A DNA stretch of 64,000 nucleotides, from contig OX463847.1 of the NCBI GenBank assembly GCA_949825065.1, positions 39,179,042 to 39,243,041 of the forward strand, read 5' to 3'. The DNA is from Odontocerum albicorne (taxonomy: Eukaryota; Arthropoda; Insecta; Trichoptera; Odontoceridae). Position numbers and translations under genes: made by a program. How positions within the stretch are numbered: the stretch's first letter is position 1; every line of letters starts with the position of its first letter. The notes below the pieces were generated by a model. The model was given only the letters and a program-made list of their open reading frames with translations, did not search any database and was not told the DNA's origin. This document shows positions 31,031 through 42,843 of this stretch, one piece after another.

Positions 31031-31060
31031 GATACGACCCTTCTAGCGAATTACCCCAAA

Positions 31061-31262
31061 GGCTATAACCTAGTTAGTAAGACGCCAGTTTTTCATCCTA
31101 GTGATTGTAAGCTCGATGCCCGCTGGAACCAATTGTTTTTAAGGAATGTTTCAGTTTTTCACTTCAGCTCTCTTTGATATCTTTCCGATTGATTTTCAGG
31201 AATTACCACATGCCAATATCCCACCAGGCTGTTCTTTATAAAACGAAAAGTAATACAATACA
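31061..31262 (+). mobile_element. SINE (family a), copy
   Basis: ggctataacctagttagtaa (A-box-like), attgtaagctcgatgcccgc (B-box-like), body with ttttcacttcagctc, and tail with ggaattaccacatgcc. Diverged. Confidence 0.55.
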
Positions 31263-31814
31263 AAATATATTCGGTATTGCTTTGAAATATCACCTTAAGG
31301 ATGACGGGTAGATCCCCTTCAAAACGTTGGTTACTATTCAAGGTAACTCATTACTTACCTATACTTATTCAAGGTAAACTCATTACTGTAACAAAGCCGA
31401 ATAGCATTTTAAACTTATCAAATAAGTACAATACTTTCTTAGATGTTCTTAAACGCAGTAGGAAGTGACTTGGGTAGCTAAACGATGCCAACATGAAGTG
31501 ATTCTTTGGTATCAATGTCAATTTGAATCGACTGTCAGTCGAATCGAATAAATTGCGATTTAGTTAAAAATTGTATGAGATGAATATTACATGCTTGGGT
31601 ATACTCGTAGCTCACATAAAAGTATGGCGCCATACCACCGCCCTAGATTTAAAGTCATACATTTGTCCTGTCAGCGCGGATGGGTTGCGTGAGACATGAC
31701 ATATGTTATTACCCATGTTTTTTATTTAACTTACCGCAAGTTCGACCCCTTTGGCGCTTAAAAACAGATGTTGGAAACTATTTAAAAGGTTTTTCCTTAT
31801 ATTGTACAAATACA

Positions 31815-32300
31815 TACATACGCCATCATACTTCCCTGTCGGGGTAGGTAAATATGGTAGAACTTCAGATTTTCATACCATTACACACATCCTTCGCCTT
31901 TTCCACATTCATACACTTTCTCATATAACTCCTACGATTTCTCTTAACTTTTAATGTTTTCTTCTTTCAAAATATTCATTTGATCCAACAATAGTTTCCG
32001 TGGCCTTCTTCTACCACATCTTCCACTCACATTTGCATTGTATATTTGTTATGTTAGTTTTTCTTCAATCTAACTGATCATTCATTTCTACATGTCCAAA
32101 CCATCTCACAGTGCTCTTCTTCATTTTACTCAACACACCAGTCTTACTCGTAAATTCATAATATCATCCCTAATAACTATATTGTGTATTCTCATGTATT
32201 TTTCTTAGTGCATACATTTCTACAGCATTTAATCGGCTAGTTTCAACCTCTTTCCACGTCCACGATTAACTCTCATAAATCAAAGTTAGTATTAAAATAC
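31815..32300 (-). mobile_element. LINE-A fragment, antisense
   Basis: Reading the minus strand from the right: LINE-A blocks for the conserved coding end, then GRxGRGxPRK and the 3' terminus (cctaccccgacagggaag). Long (about 485 bp) but with stops throughout. Confidence 0.7.
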
Positions 32301-32500
32301 TGTTGTGGAATATCAATTCAGTAAATTTTGATATTGAGAGAGAAGATCTTTGCTCATGTCATAACATCTCCCCAATCAAGATATACCCCCACCAATAGGA
32401 GAGGAAACTCAGTAGCGAGAGTATTTTTCAGTCCATATAAATTATATTACAAAAAATTATAATAAATTAGTATTTCACACTATTATTAATATAACAAAAG

Positions 32501-32688
32501 TACTTGCGTTGTAAACAGTGCAGCCCGGAGGGGTTATTGCCATGTAGCAATCTTTTCCAACTACCCAAAAATATGTTATGGAAGCCTCGAGTGAATACTA
32601 GACTGGAATTCTTTCTTAAAAATATTAAGGTTTCAACGAGAATCGAACCCGTAACTCCCGATTTGATAAACAGGCGTGTACATCGTAA
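32501..32688 (-). mobile_element. SINE (family a), copy 3
   Basis: Minus strand: B-box-like acgggttcgattctcg, internal ccagtctagtattcac, tail with attgctacatggcaataac. Boundaries are approximate. Confidence 0.7.
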
Positions 32689-33000
32689 AACTTTGTAGAA
32701 AATGTGTTTAAAATATTACGTCAAAAACAACCCCTTCTGCCTCTTGTAACTTGTTACTGTTTTGATTTTTTCAGGCGTAACATAACATCAACAATTTACA
32801 ACATTTTAACGGAAAGGCGAACCGTGGTGTAGAAGTATTATATATAAGAATGCAAAAGTTCTCCATTTTGTGCTATGTTATGTTGAGAATGACTTTCCTA
32901 GGAAAGGCCTGTGACAAAGTGGTGTCAAATTTTAGTAACAAATTTCATATACTTATCATAAATACTAAAACACTCATCCAAGTGCATAATCACACGTTAA

Positions 33001-33150
33001 CGCATTGAACTTCCATACGAAATATCGTTTGTTTGAAATCCGCACTGTGCTACTCCACCTCGACTGACACAGGCATTTTCCGCCATGTGTTCGAGGATAG
33101 AAAGACACTTATGACTTCGGTCCTATATATTATTTAAAAAAAAAAGCTAA
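33001..33150 (+). mobile_element. SINE (family b), copy 2
   Basis: cattgaacttccatacgaa, gtttgaaatccgcactgtgc, aggcattttccgcc, acttatgacttcggtc, then an A-run at 33136-33146. Same order as 2672-2832. Confidence 0.65.
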
Positions 33151-34227
33151 AAAAATCAATGCAACATGTGTATGTGTCTGCGATCAGATTGTTGTGATAT
33201 GATTCACACTAAAATCTTCATATGCCATACAATAATTATTTTCTCGTGACTTCTGATGTTGGCAAAAGTATGAGAAAGATTTTATTTAACATGAAACGGA
33301 CTCTCCCCTTCTTTGAGAATCACTGAAAGTCTGAGTGTATTTAAGACTATTTTAGATTCGGAGCTCATTGCAAAGTTTTAAGATAGTTTTTGACTGCGAG
33401 TGGCGCTATGGAAGTTTTTTAGTTAGTCAATGGCTTGAAAATGTTTCGGCTGCCATAATCTAGTCACGAAGGCTTTAGTTTTACTTTCACCTACCCACAC
33501 TATTTTTTGACTTATGGTATATATGATGAATTATTTGAAAATAATTTATGAAATAATGCACGTATACGTGTCTTAAAATATTGAAAAAAAACCAACGACG
33601 TAAAAAAAACTAGTTAAAAATAGTTTTAATGACGGTTGCATGTAAAAAACGAAAATGTTATGCGTATAATGTAATAAACGAAAGTTGTTCCCATATTTTA
33701 TTATTAATTTCGGTCTTACGAGTATAAAGTTTTTATAAAGGTAATTTTATAAAAATACAAAAAAACTTCAAGTAAAATTATTTATGGTCTTAAAATATAG
33801 CTCGTATTTAAAAGTCTTCATTTTAAACTTTATTAGTTGAAAATGTTTACTATTAAATTGAATACCAGTTGTTTTACAGCTTGTTTAGGAATAATATATG
33901 CAGTAATATGAAAAATACACTGTTTTTGAGTTCATTGAATGAACGTATAAAAAAAAATTAAATGAAGAAAATAAGCAATGAAGAAAAATGTTAAAAAATA
34001 CATGAGAAAGTGTATCAGGAGATGTATAAATGTAGAGAATGTGAAAGGCTTGTCTCACGATTGAATCTTGAGGCTCCATATCTTCTATCAACCCCAAGGA
34101 CAGATAAATGACGTGATACAAGTCCCTATTACAGTACAACCTTGAGGGTTGTAATTTTTTCCACCCTGCTAGAAAGTACTACTTATATAATAATTAAATA
34201 GTTATTATACTGTTAGAAGAGATAAAA
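33151..34227. other. No gene recognised
   Basis: AT-rich. Frame 33885-34139 (minus) is open but lacks support; around 34080 lies a patch (gaggctccatatcttcta) that may be a transposon piece. Confidence 0.45.
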
Positions 34228-34400
34228 ATATATGAATTTATTTTATATTATTTATAGTTAAGGCATTAACATTGTTTAGGTTTAAAGACATTGTAATTTG
34301 TTTTATCAAACACTGTTTATTAAACTTTATGTAACGGTATAACCTCTGTATACCGTTACATAAAGTGGAATAAAGTGTTTAATAAAATAAATTACAATGA
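34228..34400. mobile_element. Palindromic Penelope terminal remnant
   Basis: ttatagttaaggcattaaca, aggtttaaagacattgtaat and caaacactgtttatta match the left end of the 24473 element. The sequence then folds back at 34324-34366 (18-bp perfect arms actttatgtaacggtata) and returns as gtggaataaagtgtttaata and aaattacaat. The whole body between the two termini is gone. Confidence 0.7.
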
Positions 34401-34488
34401 AATTTATTGCTTAAATGAGTGAAAGTGCTTAAATGAGTGAAAAGTGCACAAAATAGCTCGATTTCAAAATATTGAAACATGACCTGAC

Positions 34489-34688
34489 CTCGCTTTCCTG
34501 CACAGTTTGGACTGGGAACCATATCGCCTGAGGAAGTCTCCGGCGTCAAAACCGGCAAAACCCGTCGTGTCGTTGGAGACGAAGATTGCCGAGTTGACTC
34601 GAGGCCGGTTCCTCCTGTGATGGTGCGACAGTGGACTGTGCTCCTCGCAGTCTAGACTTGTCATGTGGTGCGTTGACCAGTGGAAGTG
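34489..34688 (-). CDS. Internal exon of an unrecognised host gene
   Basis: A 200-bp, GC-rich exon on the minus strand. Acceptor: ttttctttttcag (AG at 34689-34690). Donor: gcgag|gtcagg (GT at 34487-34488). The phase-0 frame is open throughout: 66 codons plus 2 nt, with strong preference for C/G in third positions, unlike any transposon frame nearby. The peptide begins HFHWSTHHMTSLDCEEHSPL. It has a His/Arg patch (SHHHRRNRPRVN), then NSAIFVSNDTTGFAGFDAGD, FLRRYGSQSKLCRKA. The out-phase (2) fits the terminal exon at 2238-2409 exactly. It could be a cytoplasmic tail of a larger protein whose earlier exons lie at higher coordinates or beyond the window. Family not recognised. Confidence 0.65.
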
Positions 34689-34894
34689 CTGAAAAAGAAA
34701 ATTACGAATGAAATTTTTGATTATGATTATAAAAAAAAAACATTCATTTACGTATTTAATACTTTATATGATATACTGTAACTACCACGTAACTACCACA
34801 CTAATAGTTTTTCTATACCTTTGTATACGTAAATTATAATACAAGAAAAACTAATTTATATTTATTTTGCAATATTTTTAATATCTCAATAATA

Positions 34895-34990
34895 TTAGGT
34901 TAGTAATGATCCCAAGTGAGAGCATCTTTGAAGAGAGCCTGTTCTCCAAACGGCACTAATAAATTGCCCTTTAATATTATTACTACGATC
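34895..34990 (+). repeat. CR1-like LINE tail unit, isolated
   Basis: gatcccaagtgagagcatct, gttctccaaacggcactaat, aaattgccctttaatatta; matches the terminal units at about 30940-31030, 49485-49560 and 60895-60985. Confidence 0.5.
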
Positions 34991-35025
34991 ATGATACGTT
35001 TTTAGGCACTATCAGAAATTTAACC

Positions 35026-35097
35026 CAGCACCCCATCCCACCAGGTGGTAGATACATTTAACCTCGCACCCCACCCCACCAGGTGGTAGATAAATAA
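35026..35097. repeat. Two tandem copies of a ~39-bp unit
   Basis: caccccatcccaccaggtgg then caccccaccccaccaggtgg, each followed by tagata. Short direct duplication. Confidence 0.85.
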
Positions 35098-35105
35098 TAG
35101 CCCAC

Positions 35106-36010
35106 CAAAAGTCAAATGATCAAATAATTTGAATAAGCTATTTTCCAAGTATCAACATTGCTGTCAACTGACTAACGCGAAGTAAGTTCTTTGATGTTAC
35201 AGTTATGTGCAAAGAGAAGTTTTTTTCTTTAGAAGAAATGAACCACGAGAAGGCAAACAAATACTTTGATTACAGAGTGTACCCTGGAGGAGCGTTGTTA
35301 TTTTTCCTTTGAGGGAACTCAAGCACATTTCTTTTGCAACGTTTAATCAACCTGTAAAGTTACATTTCTCCCAAATGTGTATTATTTGTAACTATGGAAT
35401 CTTTAATAACAATTAAATTATTTTAAATGTATATATCGTACTATGAGCACGGAGATAAGAAAACGCAATAAGATAGATGTCTTGGAGATGTGGTGTTGGC
35501 GACGTATATTGTGTATAACATGAACATCACACAGGATGTATTTATCGATTCTATAAAGAATTACTAATTTAACACTGTTTGTCAAAGATCTGTTTTGAAA
35601 GTGATGTACAGATATGAACGAAAAAAACGAACAATTTGGTTTCCGCTAGACTGCAGTGTGATGTTTTGTCAACAACTGTAATATACACAAAACATTTTCT
35701 TCTGTGTTTTTAGAAAATATTGTCACACTAAAGTCAACATAAAAAAAAACATGAAACGAGAGAAAGAAATTTAGTGTTAAGAAAAAATTCACATGTGCGA
35801 ACGGCTGTTGGTCAATTAATTTATGCGATATTAAAGTACACGGTAGATGTAAAACTAAAATTAAAAAATGAATGATAGAAAACACCCCAGATTATGTAAG
35901 AATTCATAATTACAAGATGAAAATTGAATCAAAATGATGCAATAGAATCAACGTGTGTAAGAATATAACGCAGAGTGCCAACTTTTTTGCTGAGTGTTTA
36001 AGTATTTAAG
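35106..36010. other. No gene recognised
   Basis: AT-rich spacer; no coding or transposon signature that I can support. Confidence 0.5.
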
Positions 36011-36126
36011 AAAGATATTCGTATATGAATATTGCCATTAAAGATATTCGTATATGAATATTGTCATTAAAGATATTCGTATATGAATATTGTCATTAAA
36101 GATATTCGTTTATGCATATTGTCATT
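36011..36126. repeat. 29-bp tandem repeat, four copies
   Basis: Unit aaagatattcgtatatgaat plus attgtcatt at 36011, 36040, 36069 and 36098. The last unit has two changes. Confidence 0.95.
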
Positions 36127-36554
36127 AAAGAAAAAGAGCACGTTGTGGTTTATTATATTCACTAAATGGTGAGTTTATATGTTTTGTTTTGTACTTATAC
36201 TCATCAGTTCATCTTTCCATTTGAACGAATTATTCTTTTAAATATTGTATTGTGGCTATTAAAAATTTAAAAACAACTTCCCCTAAGAGTCTTTATAATT
36301 GTAATGTAGTTTTGTGTTTTTAATGCTACCGCTTTTCCTTTGGAATCACAAACACTTGTATAATTAAGAGTATATCTACTACAGTACTCTGGAATTCACC
36401 ATTGCAATTTTGTCTCTGCTTTTATTTTTGCAAATTTATACCATAATTATGAAAGCCGCAGAAGAAAAACAGTTCCGCAATTGAAAGAAAATAAGTACTT
36501 AATCTTTTCATACAATAAAGATGGAGATACACTTAAATATTCAGAGTTATAATC

Positions 36555-36670
36555 TTCGTAGCTGAGTTGGCAATATATTTGTCTTCCACCCGGGATTTTC
36601 AGTTCTATTCCAGACGGTATAAAAAAAGTTTAATTAAAGAGCTTGTTTGGTAATAATATTTGTACACGTT
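36555..36670 (+). mobile_element. SINE-like fragment
   Basis: cgtagctgagttggcaatat (A-box-like), ttttcagttctattccagac (B-box-like, degenerate). Tail weak. Confidence 0.35.
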
Positions 36671-36939
36671 ACTATAGATGCGTGATGAGATTGTTGCCTC
36701 TATTTCTAACACGTACGATAGCGAACTGTGATTTATGTGCCTTTTTTAGTGTTATTTAATCCGTTGTTAACCCATTGATCAGCGGTCTTTAACCCGTTTA
36801 AAATAACGTTGTCTCTCTTCTGATCAACTGCGACATCCATACATTACTGTATAACGTTCATTTTATTATATTCTTCAACATATCTGAAAAGAGACCTACC
36901 CTAAAAGAGAAACATCTTGATGCTATGTATTTATCAAAT

Positions 36940-37505
36940 ATGTTTTTTGGTGACGGAAAAGTAGAACAAAATATTGACGGCCTGTTGCAATAGAAAACAA
37001 AGTCAGTGGAGCACTAACAGGTACATATTCAAACCAAGTAATATAAAGGCCTGCTAAAATGATTTATGGGAGTGAAACGTGGACATGGAAAATTAATGAC
37101 AGGGGCCAAACAAATTATGTGAAAATGAATGCTCTGAGAATAATGTATGGTGTGTTGATGTATTGTAGAATTAGAAATGTATTTTTTAGGTTGAATGTAA
37201 GCTTCAAACGGTGAGTTAAGAAGGGTGAAAAGAGGATGTGGAGAGGGTTAGTAACGGATGGGTGTCGAAGGACTGTCTCAATCAATTTATAATGCAAGCA
37301 TAAGTGGAAGTTGTGGTAGAGAATGACCAAGAAAAGTATGGTTGGACCAAGTGAATGAAATTTTGAAAGAAGAAAATATAAGAAGTTAAAGAAACAGAAG
37401 GAGCTGTACGAGAAAATATATGCATTCGGAGTAGGTGAAAGATATACGAGTGGTATTCCTTCATCTTTGCATACCTCAACAAGGAAATGGCGTGATTGTA
37501 TGTAT
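36940..37505 (+). mobile_element. LINE-A fragment
   Basis: Blocks aaaacaaagtcagtggagca, atttatgggagtgaaacgtg (YGSET), aatgctctgagaataatgta, ggttggaccaagtgaatgaa, tttgaaagaag, gagctgtacgagaaaatata, and the 3' end caaggaaatggcgtgattgt. Many stops. Extends from the RT thumb to the 3' terminus. Confidence 0.75.
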
Positions 37506-38094
37506 CTTATATTATATATTTGAAATTTCTGTCATTGATTTATTTACATATCTTGATATTTATAATTTAATTGAATTTAAAAAAATTCTTTTAAAAAAAC
37601 TACCTTAGACTTCGGTGATAAAAAGCAGATAATAAAAATATATTGATGGATTTGATGTTTTATGCACAAAATGATTGAAAATATACGGTTAACTTTTTGA
37701 ATCGCTTTTAAGCACCTTCTCCTGTATAGGACAGCCGTGGATTTGAAAAGTTTAAATTTGCAAAGCTAAGTGCCCCTTTGTAGGGAATAAGGCAGGTGCT
37801 GAAATTCATTCTATTCATTATGCTGAAAAAATCTTCACGAGTAATATTCAAAGCTTTTCTTTACCTTGGAATTTATGCAAAAAAAAGCTTACACAGGCAA
37901 ACTCGGTGTTTAGGACAAATCTCTTTCTTAGTTCTAAAATCGTCTTAACTAGGAACACTGCCTTTAGTCACTTTTTTTCACTTTGCAATTGTCGTATAAA
38001 GGTGCTTAAAACATAAATAGCGCATGTGAAACTACAATAAACACCGTAGAATAAAAAAAAACAAATGTAAAGTGCATAAAAAACAAATATAAAG
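37506..38094. other. No gene recognised
   Basis: AT-rich spacer between two LINE-A fragments. Confidence 0.5.
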
Positions 38095-38305
38095 TGCATG
38101 GTTGGATCAAGTGAAGGATATTTTGAAAGAAAGAAACGTTAAAAGTCAGAGAAATTGTTGGAGTTGAATAAAAAGATGTATGGATGTAAAAGAGGCGAAA
38201 AATAGATCATATATGTGTGTGTGTTCGTGGGGATAGGTGAATCTGGCACTCTGTTCTCTCTGCCTACCTGGATAAGGTGACTGTGGTGGAATGTACTCGT
38301 ACGAA
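38095..38305 (+). mobile_element. LINE-A 3' fragment
   Basis: gcatggttggatcaagtgaa, ggatattttgaaagaaagaa, agtcagagaaattgttggag, gatgtatggatgtaaaagag, and tctctctgcctacctggata, ending at the family terminus. Confidence 0.75.
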
Positions 38306-39309
38306 TGTGTAAATTTAAAATGAAAATTATTTTATCTTTAAATAATGGAGATATGCCTTTCGGTTGTTAATTGATGTCATTTATTATTCATGCCAAAACT
38401 TTTATTACCATAAAAATATTACTTTCGTATCATGTAAATATCATAATATAAATAGGCCAAAACCCGTACGATGGTTGTCGTCAAAGAAAGAATACGATAA
38501 TTGAATTTTGAATACAAGAGAGCGAGAGAGGAATACTTAGATTCTCTGCGAAAGTAATTCAAAATTTGAATCTCGGTGGGTCCGTGATAAATGAACAGAT
38601 CGAAACTATAGTGAACGAATTTTTAATACCTAGCTAACAATTTTTGAACCGGTGTAAAAAGGGACGATACCAATTTATTTTGAATTGAAAATCATTGAAT
38701 AATTAATTTCTTTCCTACTACTATATATTGAACCTTATAATTACTTGTGTTTATTTATCTTATGCTCTTTTTTAATGCAGACCAAAGCATAATGTTATGA
38801 TTTATCTATCTATATATGTTTCAATGTTTGTCCCTTATGCGTTCCTATACCATTCATCCGATTGCAATGAAACTTTGGTGAGTTGTTGTGCGCATGCCCG
38901 AGAACGTTTCTGGATTATTTTCAATTTTGTTCTAATTCTTGTTATATGACAGTAGTGTAGAAAACAAAAGGAAAACCATTGCGTGTTGAGTTAATTGCGA
39001 AATTTTTAACGCGTGTGAAAAAAAAAAGATTGACATTAAAAGTCAAAAGAACAATAATTAATAGGAATTGACATTAAAAAATAAGCTTTAAATATCGTTT
39101 CTTTGGTTTAAAGTGAAATAAAAACCGAGCAACACAATATAGTTTGATTTGTCAATCCCAAATTGAGGAGCGTTTTTTCAAAACTCGATGAATGCACATT
39201 TTGTATAAAATGACTTTTTGATGCAAAGTTTATCTCCACCTCTAGATAACATACACCATTCTGTTAAAAAAATCTACCAAACCTCAATGAATTCAATGTT
39301 AATCTTAAC

Positions 39310-39400
39310 GTTTAATCAAAACTCGATATTTGTCGCAGATGTAGTTTTATCAAAACTCGATATTTGTCGCAGATGTAGTTTTATCAAAATTCGATATATG
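39310..39400. repeat. ~33-bp direct duplication in Helitron leader
   Basis: aaaactcgatatttgtcgca then gatgtagttttatc occurs twice, with a partial third copy (aaaattcgatatatg). Confidence 0.85.
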
Positions 39401-39617
39401 CTACCAAGAAATTGGCACTATTGTGTGAATACAAGAAGTAGGTATTTTCATGGATTAGAAAGAGAAGACTTTACTATTATTCACTATTCAGTTTTGTCTT
39501 AACATGTCGCCTTGCATGATTGCAAATTTTGCTGGTTTCAACTTGTTGCATTAGTTTAATTTGTGTTGTTGTAGTGGTCAGTCGTTTTGCTAATTGTTGT
39601 GAAAGAAAACGACATCA

Positions 39618-40445
39618 GTGCTAGATAATACTATGGAAGTGGAAAGCATTTTAAACAATCCTGATTACGATTGTACAGTGAACGAAGTTTTTAAGGGTAG
39701 AAAATCTCGTAAAAAGGATGAGGAGGTCGACAATCAGCCGCGAGTGAAAAAAAAAATGAGGTATACATTGTTGGTGGAGCACCAACCTCAAATTAATTGC
39801 AACCATGGATTAGATGTTGAAGAACAGAAAGGATCAAAATCGTCGTTCTTCAGAATTGAACCGGAATGTGCAAATGATTCAAAATCAACAACGTGAACGT
39901 GAAAGTTCTCTTCAATTGCACATTGATCAACATATTAAAAATGTCCAAGAAACTGCTTAGAATAGATACGATCTTGCTTAACAATATCGTCAAGATGAAA
40001 TTCGTAGAGCCGAAGTGACTATTGGCCAACATTATTGCGGTGAAATGGGTCGTCAATGTATTTATTGTAAGGCTTATCATTTCAGAGCTAAAGTATTGCC
40101 AGAAGGGTCGTACCTTAGTTGTTGTAGACATGGCTAATTTAAGCTTCCTGACCATCCAAATGATATTGACGTTTGTCCTGATTTTTTTAAGGAAATGCTT
40201 ACGAATCCGACAAATCAGCATTATAAGAATTTTCTTGATAATATCAGATCATTTAATAGTGAATTGTCTTTCGCTTCATTTGGTGCAACTGTTGATCGCT
40301 TGCCTCAAGGTTCACAAGTTTTGAAAATTTCACATGCTGTAATTAGAATGCCTGTTCATCTTGAAAATATGCAAAATGTGGTTTTTCGGGAAAGTGACGA
40401 GGTAAATAGTGTAGCAAACCCTAAAACTACTATGCTTTTGGATTA
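39618..40445 (+). pseudogene. Helitron protein N-terminal region, Rep domain deleted
   Basis: A leader frame (39618-39896, MEVESILNNPDYDCTVNEVF) is frameshifted into a continuing frame. That frame carries the QREREs... leader, EIRRAEVTIGQHYCGEMGRQ, CIYCKAYHF and SYLSCCRHG (Cys pairs of the Helitron zinc-binding region). It then has HYKNFLDNIRSFNSELSFAS and FGATVDRL. Here the Helitron Rep (HUH nuclease) domain should follow. Instead, after KISHAVIR the sequence jumps to MPVHLENMQNVVFRE, which normally lies after Rep, near the helicase. Stops at ETA*, LA*, RHG* and LLD*. So the single-strand nuclease essential for rolling-circle transposition is missing. Confidence 0.8.
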
Positions 40446-42660
40446 GTTCCGACTGAATGAAATGGATGACAATGCAAATCAGTATTTATACTCTGAGATT
40501 CCTCTTCATTACATATGGGGGGAAAGTGAACGTAAATGGTATCCACAAAAAAAGACGGCGATAAAATTGTTCCACGAATTTATCTGGTCAACGTGAAGAA
40601 TGTTGAACTTTTTTGTCTAAGAACATTGTTATTTCATGTTCGAGGTGCTACATCCTACAATGATCTCAAAACAGTTAATGGAATTCGTTATGACTCATTT
40701 AAAGCAGCAGCAATCGTGATGAACTTAATGAGCTCACACGACTAATGGAATAGATGTCTTGTAGAAGCACAAAGCTTTCAACTGTCACGAGAGATGCGAG
40801 AAACTTTTGCTTATATTTGTGTTCTCAACAATCCATCAGATCCCTTGTCGTTGTGGGAAACTTACCGCATTGCAATGTCGGAAGATTATTTGCGAAGACC
40901 TAATATTGATCAGAATCAAGTATTCAATTATTTATTACACGATTTGGAATACATTTTTCAACAACATGAAACTTCTTGCGGAACGTATGGTTTACCTGTT
41001 CCTAATGGTGATATTTTACAAGTAGGACAGGGTATTATTTATGATCCTGTAGCTGAAGGACGATTTTTAAGATCTCAACTGGATATGCTCAATCCTAATC
41101 AAAAGCTTGTGTATGATCTAATAATGAATGCCGTCAATGATGACAATGAGAGACATCGTTGTTTTTTCATCGATGAACCTGGTGGATCAGGTAAAACATT
41201 TGTTTATTCGACAATTTTGGCAGCTGTTCGATCCCTAGGACACGTTGCGTTGCCGTTTGCGACTACTGGGATTGCAGCATTACTGTTGAAAGGTGGAAGA
41301 ACAGTACATAGCGGTTTCAAATTACAGATTCCCATAGATGACACTTCAAAATCATCAATGCGTCCCAATTCTCGAGATGCTCAGCAATTGAGAGATGCAA
41401 AACTCATTATTATTGATGAAGTGTCTATGTTGACAAAACATGGATTTCGGTGCATTGATCATCTTCTGAGAGATTTGATGGGATCTGACGCTCCATTTGG
41501 AAACAACGTTATCGTCGTCACTTAAGATTTTTGTTAAATATTGCCTGTAGTGTCAAATGGATCAAGAATTGAAATTATTGAAACAACAGTTAAGGAGGGA
41601 TCGTTGTGGCATATTTTTAAGAAGATTACTTGGTCTCTAAATATGAGAAGTTATGGTCAGAAAAAAACATACCGAGTGGTTGCTTCACGTTGGAGATGGT
41701 AAACCAGAGCCAATTGCTGCAGGACTTCCCGAAAGCACAATACTCACATGACTTGGCTTTGCGAGCAATATTGACTTGCACAAATGCTGAAGCATTGGAA
41801 ATCAACAGACAGGTTATTGACAAGATTGGACAAAATGTGAATAACGATCAAGTTGAAATTTACTACAGTGCAGATGAATAAGTCAGTGATGATTCCAATG
41901 ATTTCAATAACTATCCACACGATTTTCTTCACCTACAAACACCATCTGCTTTGCCACCGCATGTTTTAATGTTGAAAAAAGGTGTCATCATTATGTTGAT
42001 TCGAAGTTTGAATCCAAGAAAAGGACTTTGCAATGGCACGCGTCTCAAGATTATCGCCTTCCATCGTAATGTAATTGAGGCTGAGATTTTGAGTGAAGTG
42101 AACACAGGAGCGAAGGTTTTACTTCCAAGGATCACATTGACACCAAGTGATACATATCTTCCGTTCGTACTCGTATTTAAGAGAACTCAGTTTCCAGTGA
42201 TCACAGCATTCGCCATGACAATAAATAAGTCACAAGGACAAAGTTTTGAACATGCTGGAATCCATTTGCCTAATCCAGTGTTAAGGCATAGTCAATTAAT
42301 TCTATGGCGTTTTTGTAAAGAGGTACAAGTAATCAATTACTTATTTGTCAGTTTGAAGTTTTGCAACACTTGTATTCCTGGAATACAGACCTCAGGTAAA
42401 TTTGAAAGGTGAACTTCGAATACATAAATTATTAATGTATTCAAAGTTTACCTTTAAAATTTACCTGAGGTCTGTATTTCAGGAAAACAAGTGTTGCAAA
42501 ACTTCAAACTGACAAATAAGTAATTGATGACTTGTACCTCTTTACCAAAACGCCATAGAATTATATGCGGCTTTTTCACGATTTCGGAAACGCGAAAACA
42601 TTAAAGTCAATATATCTGAAACAAGTCTTCAAGGAAAACTTTATCAACGATTTACCATAA
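40446..42660 (+). pseudogene. Helitron PIF1-like helicase, broken by frameshifts and a MITE
   Basis: Pieces in order: FRLNEMDDNANQYLYSEIPL; RIYLVNVKNVELFCLRTLLF and HVRGATSYNDLKTVNGIRYD (40536-40745); then the long frame 40794-41525 with RETFAYICVLNNPSDPLSLW. That frame has Walker A EPGGSGKTF (ORF residues 128-136; canonical GPGGTGKTF), ATTGIAALLLKGGRTVHSGF and Walker B LIIIDEVSML (204-213). Then 41630-41881 (CFTLEMVNQSQLL, AILTCTNAEALEINRQV) and 41951-42296 (MLKKGVIIMLIRSLN, GLCNGTRLKI, FAMTINKSQGQSFEHAG). After the MITE the frame resumes YAAFSRFRKRENIKVNISET at 42562. These are PIF1-family motifs; the helicase unwinds DNA during rolling-circle transposition. At least four disruptions make it non-functional. 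Confidence 0.9.
42299..42561. mobile_element. Hairpin MITE inserted in Helitron helicase
   Basis: 263 bp that fold almost completely: arms 42299-42418 and 42440-42561, with a small loop near 42425-42435. Terminal inverted repeat attctatggcg/cgccatagaat. Removing it and one TA restores the helicase frame (SQL|YAAFSR). The duplication is most simply TA (42297-42298 and 42562-42563); TTA or ATTA are also possible because of the local sequence. Confidence 0.9.
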
Positions 42661-42843
42661 ATTGAACAACAGTAATGTTTATACACAAAACATTGTATAT
42701 AAAGAGATTTTTGAGAATTAAATAATTCATTAATCAACATGTACCTTTTTTTTATTTTATACTTTAAACATTAATGAAACCAAAACACTTTAAGGTGATC
42801 TTGCTCCACTCTATATTTAAAAAATGTAGAATTTGTTTTACTT

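Noticed and set aside
34526..34600. Penelope-like cctgaggaag ... ccgg motif suggesting another terminal repeat
   Set aside because: It lies wholly inside a well-supported coding exon on the minus strand, and no other Penelope sequence matches around it.
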